NCBI RefSeq assembly: GCF_036226505.1
Contig: NZ_CP108484.1
Span: forward strand, 4,526,001-4,590,000
Source: Kitasatospora sp. NBC_01246
GTDB taxonomy: Bacteria > Actinomycetota > Actinomycetes > Streptomycetales > Streptomycetaceae
Direction of reading: 5' to 3'
Length of the DNA stretch: 64,000 bases
The position numbers and the translations under genes are program-made. The notes under the pieces were generated by a model. That model saw nothing but the letters and a program-made list of their open reading frames with translations, was not told where the DNA came from and made no database searches. How positions within the stretch are numbered: the first letter of the stretch is position 1; every line of letters begins with the position of its first letter. Positions 23,456 to 32,404 of the stretch are shown here, in pieces.

Positions 23456-26400
23456 GTGAAGCCCGTCGACCCCCGACTGCTCGGGTACGCCCGCACCACC
23501 CGCGCCTTCCTCGCCGGATCGGTCCTGCTCGGCGGGGCGGGGGCGGCCCTGGTGGTCGCCCAGGCGAGCCTGATCGCCGAGATCGTCGTCCGCGGCTTCC
23601 AGCAGCGGGCCGGCCTCGACGAGCTGGCCGCGCCGCTGCTCTGGCTGGCGCTGACGGCGGTCGGCCGGGGGCTGGTCGGCTGGCTCACCGAACTCACCGC
23701 GCACCGCTCGGTGGCCCGGGTGAAGTCCACCCTGCGGCGCCGGCTGCTCGACCACGCCACCGCGCTCGGCCCGGCCCACCTGGCGGGCCGGCGCACCGGC
23801 GAACTCACCACCCTCGCCACCCGGGGCGTCGACGCGCTCGACGACTACTTCGCCCGCTACCTGCCGCAACTGGCGCTCGCCGTGGTCGTCCCGGTGATCG
23901 TGCTGCTGCGGGTCGTCGGCGCCGACCTCACCTCGGCCGCGATCATCGCCGGGACGCTGCCGCTGATCCCGCTCTTCATGGCGCTGATCGGGATGGCCAC
24001 CCAGAGCCGGATGGACCGGCAGTGGGAGACCCTCTCGCGGCTTTCGCACCACTTCCTGGACGTGGTCGCCGGCCTGCCCACGCTCAAGGTGTTCAACCGG
24101 GCCCGTACCCAGGCCGCCACCGTCGCCAGGATCACCGCCGACTACCGCCGGGCCACCCTGCGCACCCTGCGGATCGCCTTCATCTCCTCGTTCGCCCTGG
24201 AGCTGCTCTCCACCCTGTCGGTCGCGCTGGTCGCGGTCTCCATCGGCTTCCGGCTGGTGGACGGCACGCTCGACCTGGAGACCGGGCTGCTGATCCTGAT
24301 CCTGGCGCCCGAGGTCTACTTCCCGATCCGCCAGGTCGGCGCGCTGTACCACTCCAGCGTGGAGGGGCTGACCGCGGCCGACGAGCTCTTCGCGGTGCTG
24401 GAGACCCCGCTGCCGCCGGCCGGGACCGTCCCCGCCCCCGCGCTCGCCGGCGCCCTCGTCGAGGCCGAGGGCCTCACGGTGCTGCACACCGGCCGGAGCG
24501 CACCGGCGCTGGACGCCGCCGGGCTGACCCTGCGGCCGGGCACCACCACCGCGCTCACCGGCCCGAGCGGGGCCGGCAAGTCCACCCTGCTCGCCGTCCT
24601 GCTCGGCCTCACCGCGCCGGACGCGGGCAGCGTCCGGATCACCGCCGCCGACGGGCGGACGTACCGGCTGGACGAGCTGGAGCCGGCGAGCTGGCGCCGG
24701 CAGATCGCCTGGGTGCCGCAGCACCCGCACCTGTTCGCCGGCACCGTCGCCGAGAACCTGCGGCTCTACCGGCCCGGCGCCGGCGAGGACGAGCTGTGGG
24801 CGGCGCTGGGATCCGCGCACGCGCGGGACTTCGTGCGGCGGCTGCCGCACGGGCTCGCCACCGTGCTCGGGGAGGACGGCGCCGGCCTGTCGGCGGGCCA
24901 GCGCCAGCGGCTGGCGCTCGCCCGGGTACTGCTCGCCGACGACCGGCCGCTGGTGCTGCTGGACGAGCCGACCGCCGGCCTGGACGGCGCCTCGGAGGCG
25001 GCCGTGGTGAACGCCGTCCGGGTACTGACCGCCGATCCGGCGCGCACCGTGCTGCTGGTCGCGCACCGGCCGGCACTGCTGGCGGTCGCCGACCGGCTCG
25101 TCCGGCTGGAGGGGCCGCCGGTGCCCGCGGCCGCCGCCGCGCCGCCCCGGCCCGCACACGACGGGGAGCCGGTGCCGGCCGCCGACACCCCGCCGGAGGA
25201 GCCCGCCGGAGCGGCGACCGTACGGCCCCGGCTGGCGCTCTCCGTCCTGCTCGGCGCGCTCGCGCTCGGCTGCGCGGTGGCGCTGATGGCCACCTCCGGC
25301 TACCTCATCTCCTACGCCTCCGAGATGCCGCCGGTGCTCTACCTGATGATGGCCGTCACCTCGGTGCGGGCCTTCGGCATCGGGCGCAGCGTGTTCCGCT
25401 ACGCCGAGCGGCTGGTCTCGCACGACGCCGTGCTGCGCACCCTCGGCACCCTGCGGGCCGCCGTGTACCGCCGGCTGACCGTGCTGGCCCCGGCCGGGCT
25501 GCCGGCCTTCCGGCGCGGGGACCTGCTCTCCCGGCTGGTCGCCGACGTCGACGCCGTCCAGGACCACCACCTGCGCTGGCGGCTGCCGGCGGCGGTGGCC
25601 GCGGTGGTCTCGCTGGCCGCGACGGCGGCGATGGCCGCCTTCCTGCCCGCGGCCGGCCTGGCCCTCGGGCTGGGGCTGCTGCTGGCCGGGGCGGTGGTGC
25701 CCGCGCTGGCCGCCCGCTGGTCGGTCGGTGCCGAGCGGCGGCAGGCCCCGGCCCGCGGCCGGCTGGCCACCGCCGTCGTCGACACCCTCACCGGAACGGC
25801 CGAACTCACGGTGGCCGGGGCGCTGCCGGGCCGGCTGGCCGCCGTCCGGTCCGCCGACGCCGCGCTGACCGGGCTGGCCGCCCGCTCGGCCGCCACCACG
25901 GCGCTCGGCACCGGGCTGATCGCGCTGCTCACCGGGCTGACGGTGGCCGCCGCCGCGGCCGTCGGCATCCGGGGTGTGCAGAGCGGTGCGCTGGCGCCGG
26001 TCTGCCTGGCGGTGGTCGTGCTGACCCCGCTGGCCGCCTTCGAGGCCGTCACCGGGATGCCGCTCGCCGTCCAGGCCCGCCGGCGCAGCCGGACCGCCTC
26101 GGCCCGGCTGGCCGAGGTGCTGGACGCGCCCGCCCCGGTCACCGAGCCCGCCGCCCCGGCGGCCCTGCCCGGGCAGCCGCTGCCGATCACCGTCCGCGGG
26201 CTGACCGTCCGCCACGCCGGACAGGAGGCGGACGCGCTGGTCGGCCTCGACCTGGACCTCGCCGCCGGCCGCCGGATCGCCGTGGTCGGCCCGTCCGGCT
26301 CCGGCAAGACCACGCTCGCCCAGGCGCTGCTGCGCTTCCTGGAGCCGGCCGCGGGCCGGATCACGTTCGCCGACGGCCGTCCACAGGCTGTGGACAGTCG

Positions 26401-26998
26401 GGAGCTGGCCGGGGACGACGTCCGCCGGGTGATCGGGCTCTGCGCCCAGGACGCGTACGTCTTCGACAGCACGCTGCGGGAGAACCTGCGGCTGGCCCGG
26501 CCCTCGGCCGACGAGCGGGAGCTGCGCGCCGCGCTCGCCGCCGCCCGGCTGCTGGACTGGACGGACACCCTCCCGGCGGGCCTCGACACCATGGTCGGGG
26601 AGCACGGCGCCCGGCTCTCGGGCGGCCAGCGCCAGCGGCTCGCGCTCGCCCGGGCGCTACTGGCCGACTTCCCGGTGCTCGTGTTGGACGAGCCCGCCGA
26701 GCACCTCGACCTGCCCACCGCCGACGCGCTCACCGCCGACCTGCTCGCCGCCACGGCCGGCCGGAGCACCGTGCTGATCACCCACCGGCTGGCCGGCCTC
26801 GACGACGGCTCCGTCGACGAGGTCCTGGTCCTGGACGGCGGCCGGGTGGTCGAACGCGGCACCTGGTCGGAGCTGGTCGCGGAGCCGGGCGGCCGGCTGC
26901 GGGCGATGTGGGAGCGCGAGCGCGCGGCGGACGGCCCGGTGGCGGTGGGCACCGCCGCAGCCGGTCGCCCGCCGGTGGTCGCGCCGACCTTCGGCTGA
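23456..26998 (+). CDS. cydDC: Fused CydD-CydC thiol/heme ABC exporter
   Basis: A 1180-residue fusion of two half-transporters, needed for assembly of cytochrome bd in other bacteria. The CydD half has six helices and a nucleotide-binding domain with Walker A GPSGAGKST (369-377), LSAGQRQRLALARVLL and VLLDEPTAGLD. After a Pro/Ala linker (about 555-590) the CydC half follows, with SGYLISYASEMPPVL, Walker A GPSGSGKTT (945-953), LSGGQRQRLALARALL and LVLDEPAEHLD. Both ATP sites look intact. In many bacteria the halves are separate genes; the fusion is common in Streptomyces. GTG 23456 is the start. Confidence 0.95.
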   Translation: MKPVDPRLLGYARTTRAFLAGSVLLGGAGAALVVAQASLIAEIVVRGFQQRAGLDELAAPLLWLALTAVGRGLVGWLTELTAHRSVARVKSTLRRRLLDHATALGPAHLAGRRTGELTTLATRGVDALDDYFARYLPQLALAVVVPVIVLLRVVGADLTSAAIIAGTLPLIPLFMALIGMATQSRMDRQWETLSRLSHHFLDVVAGLPTLKVFNRARTQAATVARITADYRRATLRTLRIAFISSFALELLSTLSVALVAVSIGFRLVDGTLDLETGLLILILAPEVYFPIRQVGALYHSSVEGLTAADELFAVLETPLPPAGTVPAPALAGALVEAEGLTVLHTGRSAPALDAAGLTLRPGTTTALTGPSGAGKSTLLAVLLGLTAPDAGSVRITAADGRTYRLDELEPASWRRQIAWVPQHPHLFAGTVAENLRLYRPGAGEDELWAALGSAHARDFVRRLPHGLATVLGEDGAGLSAGQRQRLALARVLLADDRPLVLLDEPTAGLDGASEAAVVNAVRVLTADPARTVLLVAHRPALLAVADRLVRLEGPPVPAAAAAPPRPAHDGEPVPAADTPPEEPAGAATVRPRLALSVLLGALALGCAVALMATSGYLISYASEMPPVLYLMMAVTSVRAFGIGRSVFRYAERLVSHDAVLRTLGTLRAAVYRRLTVLAPAGLPAFRRGDLLSRLVADVDAVQDHHLRWRLPAAVAAVVSLAATAAMAAFLPAAGLALGLGLLLAGAVVPALAARWSVGAERRQAPARGRLATAVVDTLTGTAELTVAGALPGRLAAVRSADAALTGLAARSAATTALGTGLIALLTGLTVAAAAAVGIRGVQSGALAPVCLAVVVLTPLAAFEAVTGMPLAVQARRRSRTASARLAEVLDAPAPVTEPAAPAALPGQPLPITVRGLTVRHAGQEADALVGLDLDLAAGRRIAVVGPSGSGKTTLAQALLRFLEPAAGRITFADGRPQAVDSRELAGDDVRRVIGLCAQDAYVFDSTLRENLRLARPSADERELRAALAAARLLDWTDTLPAGLDTMVGEHGARLSGGQRQRLALARALLADFPVLVLDEPAEHLDLPTADALTADLLAATAGRSTVLITHRLAGLDDGSVDEVLVLDGGRVVERGTWSELVAEPGGRLRAMWERERAADGPVAVGTAAAGRPPVVAPTFG

Positions 26999-27024
26999 AA
27001 ACCGTACAAACTACGCTCGACACC

Positions 27025-28833
27025 ATGGACCCCACGCCAGACCTGCCACCCGCCACCGCTCCCGACCCGGCGCCCCACCGGGTGCCCGAGATCTCCTCGC
27101 TCGGGCTGGACACGCTGGTCACCGAGGTGGCGGAGCGGCTGCAGTCGGCGGCCGCCGTCACCGACCGGATGCAGCGGCTGCTGGAGGCCGTCGTGTCGGT
27201 CGGCGCCGGGCTGGACCTGCACGCGACGCTGCACCGGATCGCCACCGGCGCCGCCGAGCTGGTGGACGCCCGGTACGCCGCGCTCGGCGTGATCGCACCG
27301 GGCGGCCACGGCCTGGCGGACTTCATCCACGTCGGCGTGGACGACGAGACCGCCGCCGCGATCGGCGAGCTGCCGGCCGGCCGGGGCATCCTCGGCGCCC
27401 TGATCGACCGGCCCGAGCCGCTGCGCCTGACCGACCTTGCCACCGACCCGCGCTCCTCCGGGTTCCCGCCGGAGCACCCGGCGATGAAGACCTTCCTCGG
27501 CGAGCCGATCCGGATCCGTGACGAGGTGTTCGGCAACCTCTACCTCACCGAGAAGCAGGGCGGCGGCGCCTTCACCCCCGAGGACGAGCAGGTGGTGCAC
27601 GCGCTCGCCGCGGCCGCCGGCGTCGCGATCGAGAACTCCCGGCTGTACGAGGAGGGGCGGCGGCGCGAGCGGTGGATCGCGGGCGCGGCCGCCGTCACCA
27701 CGGCGCTGCTCTCCGCCGACGAGGCCGAGGTCGCGCTGACCGTCGCGGCCGAGCAGGTGCGCGAGCTGGCGGACGCGGCGCTCGGCATGATCCTGCTGCC
27801 GACCGTGGACGGCGAGGGCGACGGCCAGATGCGGGTGGCGCACGCCTCCGGCGAGGCCGCGGAGTTCGTCCAGGGCGAGCTGCTGCCGAAGGAGAGCTTC
27901 GGGGCCCGGCTCCTCCAGGGCGACAGCGTCTACCTCGACGACATGTCCAGCGACCCGACCGTGGTGATCCGCCTGGCGCGCAGCTTCGGCCCGTCGATGG
28001 CGGTGCCGATGGTCGCCGCCGGCCGGGTGCTCGGAGGGCTCTGCGTCTGGCGCCCGCGCGGCGCGGTGCCGTTCACCGACACCGAGAAGCAGCTCGCCGA
28101 GACCTTCGCCTCGCAGGCCGCGCTGGCCCTGCGGCTCGCCGAGGGGCAGCGGGACCAGCAGCGCCTCGCCGTCTTCCAGGACCGCGACCGGATCGCCCGC
28201 GACCTGCACGACCTGGTGATCCAGCGGCTGTTCGCCACCGGGATGATGCTGGAGAGCGCCGCCCGGCGCGCGGTCGTGCCCGAGGTGAAGGTCGGCATCG
28301 GGAACGCGGTGGACGAGCTGGACGCCACCATCCAGGAGGTCCGCACCACCATCTACGCGCTCCAGCACGACAACCACGGCGACGCGCCGGACACCCTGCG
28401 GACGCGGGTGCTGCGGGAGGGCAGCCAGGCCGCCGCGGCGCTCGGCTTCAAGCCCTCGGTGACCTTCACGGGCCCGGTGGAGAGCCTGGTCGGCGAGAAG
28501 ACCGGCCGTCAACTGCTGGCCGCGCTGCGCGAGATGCTCTCCAACACGGCCCGGCACGCACGGGCCTCGCGGGTCGGCGTGGAGGTCGACGCCACCGTGC
28601 ACCTGGACGACGAGGGACGCCCGGTGAGCGGTGACCCGGAGTCACTCGACCGGGCCGGGCGCCCCGGGGTGCTGCTGACCGTGACGGACGACGGCGTCGG
28701 CATCCCCGTCGGCGGCCGCCGCAGCGGTCTGCGCAACCTCACCCGACGGGCCGAGGTGCTCGGCGGGGACGCCTGGCACGAGCCCGGTCCGTACGGAAAG
28801 GGGACGCGGGTGCGCTGGACCGCGCGGCTCTGA
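27025..28833 (+). CDS. GAF-domain sensor histidine kinase (DevS-like)
   Basis: A 602-residue cytosolic kinase with two GAF domains (about 55-205, DLHATLHRIATGAAELVDAR; and about 220-375, SMAVPMVAAGRVLGGLCVW), a HisKA_3 dimerisation domain with phospho-acceptor His395 in RIARDLHDLVIQRLFATG, and a HATPase domain (LREMLSNTARHARAS, VTDDGVGI, GLRNLTRRAEVLGG). This is the DevS/DosT layout of heme-GAF redox sensors. No response regulator gene is adjacent. It starts 26 bases after cydDC with no ribosome site before ATG 27025; TACGCT at 27012-27017 could be the -10 of a leaderless transcript. The position suggests redox or oxygen sensing, which is inference. Confidence 0.88.
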   Translation: MDPTPDLPPATAPDPAPHRVPEISSLGLDTLVTEVAERLQSAAAVTDRMQRLLEAVVSVGAGLDLHATLHRIATGAAELVDARYAALGVIAPGGHGLADFIHVGVDDETAAAIGELPAGRGILGALIDRPEPLRLTDLATDPRSSGFPPEHPAMKTFLGEPIRIRDEVFGNLYLTEKQGGGAFTPEDEQVVHALAAAAGVAIENSRLYEEGRRRERWIAGAAAVTTALLSADEAEVALTVAAEQVRELADAALGMILLPTVDGEGDGQMRVAHASGEAAEFVQGELLPKESFGARLLQGDSVYLDDMSSDPTVVIRLARSFGPSMAVPMVAAGRVLGGLCVWRPRGAVPFTDTEKQLAETFASQAALALRLAEGQRDQQRLAVFQDRDRIARDLHDLVIQRLFATGMMLESAARRAVVPEVKVGIGNAVDELDATIQEVRTTIYALQHDNHGDAPDTLRTRVLREGSQAAAALGFKPSVTFTGPVESLVGEKTGRQLLAALREMLSNTARHARASRVGVEVDATVHLDDEGRPVSGDPESLDRAGRPGVLLTVTDDGVGIPVGGRRSGLRNLTRRAEVLGGDAWHEPGPYGKGTRVRWTARL

Positions 28834-29039
28834 GTCTTCGCGCGCTATCGAACGGTCTGTGCCGGTCAAGGGAGTTCGGTGAGGGGGCCGGGCGTGTGGT
28901 TGGTGTGCAGTCGGTGAATGTTTAACGAGGGAGAACTTCGCGGCCAACGGAGCAAGTTGTGCATTTCCTTCCCTTCCGGCGTGCTCGTGTGCACACATAG
29001 CTTTACTCCCGTCTCGGAGGGAACCGGACTGGGGGAGCA

Positions 29040-29456
29040 GTGGACGCGTCGAACCGCGGTCACACCGCAGCAGGTGCAGGGCGTGGGGGATTCCGGGTCG
29101 AACGGGCGCCGGACGGGCGTTACCGCTGGCAGCTGAAGGCCCCCAACGGCCGGGTCGTCGCGGTCACCGCGGCCGGATACGAGACGGCCGCGGACGCCGA
29201 GCGCGGCTTCGACGGGTTACGCGCCGGCGCCGACGCCCTGGTCGCCCGGATCACCCACGTCCGCGACGGCATCGGCTGGGTCTGGGTCGTCCCCGGTTCG
29301 CGCCTGCTCCCCGAGGTGCGCTCCAGTCGCGCCTACGAGCGGTACGCGACCTGCCAGAACGCCTTCCGCCGGTTCGTGGTGCTGCTGGCCAAGCAGCCCG
29401 CCCTCGAATTCCCGGAACTCGCGGCACCGTTGAGACCCTCCGATGCCCGCCGCTGA
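29040..29456 (+). CDS. DUF1508-like small protein
   Basis: A 138-residue soluble protein. The segment DGRYRWQLKAPNGRVVAVTA, followed by YETAADAERGFDGLRAGA, resembles the YegP/DUF1508 unit (a Trp-x-Leu strand, an Asn-Gly turn, then a residue-tagged helix). The C-terminal part has no recognised fold. The start is GTG 29040, with GGGGGA about 4 bases upstream. It overlaps the next gene, which has the same kind of domain, by 14 bases. YegP-type proteins have no proven function. Confidence 0.65.
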   Translation: MDASNRGHTAAGAGRGGFRVERAPDGRYRWQLKAPNGRVVAVTAAGYETAADAERGFDGLRAGADALVARITHVRDGIGWVWVVPGSRLLPEVRSSRAYERYATCQNAFRRFVVLLAKQPALEFPELAAPLRPSDARR

Positions 29457-29850
29457 GCGGCGCGGTCCGCGCCTGCTGATCGTGCCCGCCGCCGACCGGT
29501 GCCTCGGCTGGTCGCTGCGCGCCGCCAACGGGAGACAGCTCGGCGTCGGCGTCCGCACCTATCGCAGCGAGGACGAACTCGCCGACGCGGTAAGAGAGTT
29601 GATCATCGAGCGGGCCGCCCTGCGGTGTACCGTCGGGCAGTCCGAGGCCCGGCTCTGGGTCTGGACCGCCCAGCTCCCGGTGCGCAGCACCCGGCCAGGC
29701 GTGGTCGAGGCCGGCCCGATCGCCCGCAGCGCCCGCGGCTACCTCCGGCGCGACCAGTGCCGGGCGGGCGTCGACGGCTTCCTGGCCGGGCTCCAGTGGA
29801 TCGGCCAGGAGCTCCGCAGAACCGGCCGGGACGCCCGCCGGCCCTGGTAG
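29443..29850 (+). CDS. Second DUF1508-like small protein
   Basis: A 135-residue protein overlapping the preceding gene. Its first part (CLGWSLRAANGRQLGVGVRT, then YRSEDELADAVRELI) again follows the YegP/DUF1508 pattern and aligns with residues 25-70 of the neighbour, so the pair is probably an old duplication. The middle has ARLWVWTAQLPVRSTRPG and a C-terminal helix (FLAGLQWIGQELRRTGRD). Function unknown. It is followed by a long intergenic stretch. Confidence 0.62.
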   Translation: MPAAERRGPRLLIVPAADRCLGWSLRAANGRQLGVGVRTYRSEDELADAVRELIIERAALRCTVGQSEARLWVWTAQLPVRSTRPGVVEAGPIARSARGYLRRDQCRAGVDGFLAGLQWIGQELRRTGRDARRPW

Positions 29851-30298
29851 TACCCTCGCCCGGTGCGCGGCGCCCTGACGGCCGACGCGGATGGCGCCTC
29901 GTCAGACCCCCGTTCCGGCCGGCCGGGATGCCGTGCGTCCCGCCGTCCGCGCCCGGCGAGCCCGGCCCCGGCTCTGGCCCCGTCCGCGCCCGTTCCCCCA
30001 GGTCCGGTGAAGCGCAGGTTTCCGGCAACCCCCCGAGCCGCCACCTGGAGAAGAACGTCATCGGCCTCCGACCTGCGGCTTTCCACCCCGCTGCGGCCGG
30101 GCTGACCAGTCACTAAACCTGTCCGAACCGATGAGTCGACAATCGCCGGCCGCCACTGACGGCCCTTCCGGGGGAACAGCCCGTCCCGACAGGATCAGCT
30201 CTGCCGGAGCGGCCACCGCGGATGTGGCCACCGGCCCCGGACCCCCGACCAGGGCCCGGGCAAGCGATGCACCTCTCTCCCACCGGAGGAACAGGAAC
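29851..30298. other. Intergenic before the Pst-like cluster, no gene seen
   Basis: About 450 bp with no convincing gene. A frame open from 30131 simply leads into the next gene with non-coding composition. I looked for a PHO box (repeats of GTTCACC) and found none. GGCCAC/GTGGCC around 30211-30229 can form a small hairpin. The string CCGGCAACCC near 30026 recalls S-box riboswitch cores, but the second half of such a switch is missing. Confidence 0.45.
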
Positions 30299-31330
30299 AT
30301 GCGCAAGACCGCTGCCAAGCTGCTCGCCGTCGCCGCCATCGCCACCTCGCTCGCCACCGTCGCCGCCGGCACCGCCAGCGCCGACCCGAGCGTGACCCCG
30401 GCCGCCCAGGACATCGTGAGCGCGGGCTCCGACACCACGCAGGCCGTGTCGACCCGGTTCTCGACCGACTACAACGCCTACCTGACGAGCATCGGCGACA
30501 CCACCTCGCCGCGCTACTACAGCTGGGACGCCACGGGCTCGACGAACATCACGCTGAAGTCGGGCGCCTCCTCGATCGTCCGCCCGAACGGCTCCGGCGC
30601 CGGCATCACCGAGCTGAACACCTCCGGCTCCGCGCTGGACGTGGCCCGCTCCTCGCGTGCCCCGAAGTCCACCGACCCGGCGTCGGACATCTTCGTCGCG
30701 TTCGCCAAGGACGCGGTGACCTGGTCCGCCAACTCCGGCGGCCACGCCCCGGCGAGCCTGACCGCCGCCCAGCTCAAGGGCATCTACGACTGCTCCATCA
30801 CCAACTGGACGCAGATCAACGCCTCGCTGACCAACGCCACGATCAAGCCCTGGCTGCCGCAGGCGAGCTCCGGCACCCGCGCCTTCTTCCTGACCGCGAT
30901 CGGCAACCCGACCGTGGGCAGCTGCGTCCAGGACGGCCCGGAGGAGAACGAGGGCGTCGACACCCGCCTGGCCGGCGCCGACACCGTCTTCCCGTACTCG
31001 GTGGCCTCGTACCTGTCCCAGACCGTGGGCGGCCACTCCACCTCGACCTCCGCCCCGGCCAGCCTGACCCTGCGCAACGTCGGCACCCTGGTGCCGGTCA
31101 ACACCACCACCAACACCATCAACGCCCCGTTCGCCGCCTCGGCGTTCGGCCGCGTGGTCTACAACGTCGTCCGTGACGCCGAGTGGACCGCCACCAACGC
31201 CCACGGCACCGCGCTGCGCGCGATCTTCGGCCCCTCGGGCTGGATCTGCTCCAACGGCACCAACGACATCAAGAGCTACGGCTTCCTGCCCCTCCCGGCG
31301 GCGGCCTGCGGCAGCACCACCCACAGCTGA
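30299..31330 (+). CDS. Secreted PstS-like substrate-binding protein
   Basis: A 343-residue secreted protein. A signal peptide (KLLAVAAIATSLATVAAGTA, cut after ASA near residue 26) is followed by a periplasmic-binding fold of the PstS type: AQDIVSAGSDTTQAVSTRFS at the start, SGAGITELNTSG, LDVARSSRAPK, LTAAQLKGIYDCSITNWTQI and ASSGTRAFFLTAIG. No lipobox and no C-terminal anchor are visible, so it is probably released. GGAGGAACAGG precedes ATG 30299. It begins a cluster with Pst permeases and ATPase downstream; the ligand may be phosphate or another anion. Confidence 0.8.
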   Translation: MRKTAAKLLAVAAIATSLATVAAGTASADPSVTPAAQDIVSAGSDTTQAVSTRFSTDYNAYLTSIGDTTSPRYYSWDATGSTNITLKSGASSIVRPNGSGAGITELNTSGSALDVARSSRAPKSTDPASDIFVAFAKDAVTWSANSGGHAPASLTAAQLKGIYDCSITNWTQINASLTNATIKPWLPQASSGTRAFFLTAIGNPTVGSCVQDGPEENEGVDTRLAGADTVFPYSVASYLSQTVGGHSTSTSAPASLTLRNVGTLVPVNTTTNTINAPFAASAFGRVVYNVVRDAEWTATNAHGTALRAIFGPSGWICSNGTNDIKSYGFLPLPAAACGSTTHS

Positions 31331-31359
31331 TCACACCCGCTGATCACACCCCGCACCAT

Positions 31360-31393
31360 CCGGCGGCCACGGGCTTCGGCCCGTGGCCGCCGG
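31360..31393 (+). terminator. Hairpin with UUCG loop after the first binding protein
   Basis: A perfect 15-bp stem (31360-31374 with 31379-31393) capped by the stable TTCG tetraloop, 29 bases after the stop. Confidence 0.8.
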
Positions 31394-31551
31394 CCACACC
31401 CGGGCACCCCTTCGTGCCTGTCGGAGCCGGCCGGGCGCCCATCGACTTCGGCATCCTCCGCCCGCCGGGCAGTGCGGAGGAGGAAGGCCGTCGGGGCGGT
31501 CGAACGACCGCCCGCACCACCCAGCACATCACCTCTCCCAAGGAGTTCAGC

Positions 31552-32145
31552 ATGACCCGTACCAGCGCCCGCTTTGCCGCCACCGGTGCCGCAGTCGTCC
31601 TCGCCGTGACCGGTATGAGCGGTGCGGCTGCCGCCGACGCCGCCCCCGCGGCCCCGACCGGCAGCGCGGTGGTGCACGAGAGCACCGCCTTCCTGAAGGA
31701 CTCCGCCCTGAACGGCCTGGTGGTCATCCCGCTGCCCACCGCCACCCCGTCCTACGACTCCAGCACGGGCTTCTCCACGTCGTTCCCGGTGACGGGTGGC
31801 GACGTCAACCTCCAGGGTTACTACGGCAACGTCCAGCTGGGCGGCAGCCTGCTCTTCGTCAACCTGTTCACCGGCAAGACCGCGGTCTTCAAGCAGCTGG
31901 CGTTCAGCGCCGACAGCTGGGCGATCACCGGGGTCCCGGTCGGCGGCACCGACCCGGTGGCGCTGCTCGACCCGGCCGGCACGACCGACATCACCCGCAC
32001 CGGCGCCACCCAGACGGTGACCGCCGCGGACCTGAAGGTCGACGCCGAGGGCGCGCAGTACGTGGACACCAAGCTGAACACCACCTTCTTCAAGGCCGGC
32101 CAGTCGATCGGCAACTTCTCGCTGAGCTTCACCACCGGCAGCTGA
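31552..32145 (+). CDS. Secreted protein of the Pst-like cluster
   Basis: A 197-residue protein with a signal peptide (FAATGAAVVLAVTGMSGAAA, cut near ADA). The mature part is rich in Thr, Gly and Val in alternating strands (GGDVNLQGYYGNVQLGGSLL, FVNLFTGKTAVFKQLAFSA), suggesting a beta-sandwich or surface-adhesion fold. No catalytic or sorting motif is seen. AAGGAG precedes ATG 31552. The stop codon lies in the second copy of a 20-bp tandem duplication (32121-32160); without it the frame would run on. Family unknown. Confidence 0.7.
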   Translation: MTRTSARFAATGAAVVLAVTGMSGAAAADAAPAAPTGSAVVHESTAFLKDSALNGLVVIPLPTATPSYDSSTGFSTSFPVTGGDVNLQGYYGNVQLGGSLLFVNLFTGKTAVFKQLAFSADSWAITGVPVGGTDPVALLDPAGTTDITRTGATQTVTAADLKVDAEGAQYVDTKLNTTFFKAGQSIGNFSLSFTTGS

Positions 32146-32160
32146 GCTTCACCACCGGCA
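32121..32160. repeat. 20-bp tandem duplication over a stop codon
   Basis: GCTGAGCTTCACCACCGGCA occurs twice without mismatch or gap (32121-32140, 32141-32160). In the first copy the frame reads CTG AGC; in the second the shifted frame makes TGA, which ends the gene at 32145. Confidence 0.95.
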
Positions 32161-32404
32161 GCCGACACCTGCGACCGGCTCGGTGGAACGGCGGGCCCGT
32201 GCGACGGCACCGGCCCGCCGTTCGCAGGTGGAGTTCCCAACTCCGCTACAGAGTCGTCGCGTTGTGGTCTCGTACATCGGTACGACCGGATCCGGCCATG
32301 TAGGGCTGGCCGAATGGATGCGAACCGGAACCGCCGGCCTGCTCGCCGCCTGATCCACCTCGCGCCGCGTCACGGCGGTGCGCGTTCGCACGGAGGTGCC
32401 CGTC

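Noticed and set aside
30000..30080. CCGGCAACCC string resembling a SAM riboswitch core
   Set aside because: Only one conserved stretch is present; the matching downstream segments of SAM-I or SAM-IV are absent and the next gene is not a methionine or sulfur gene.
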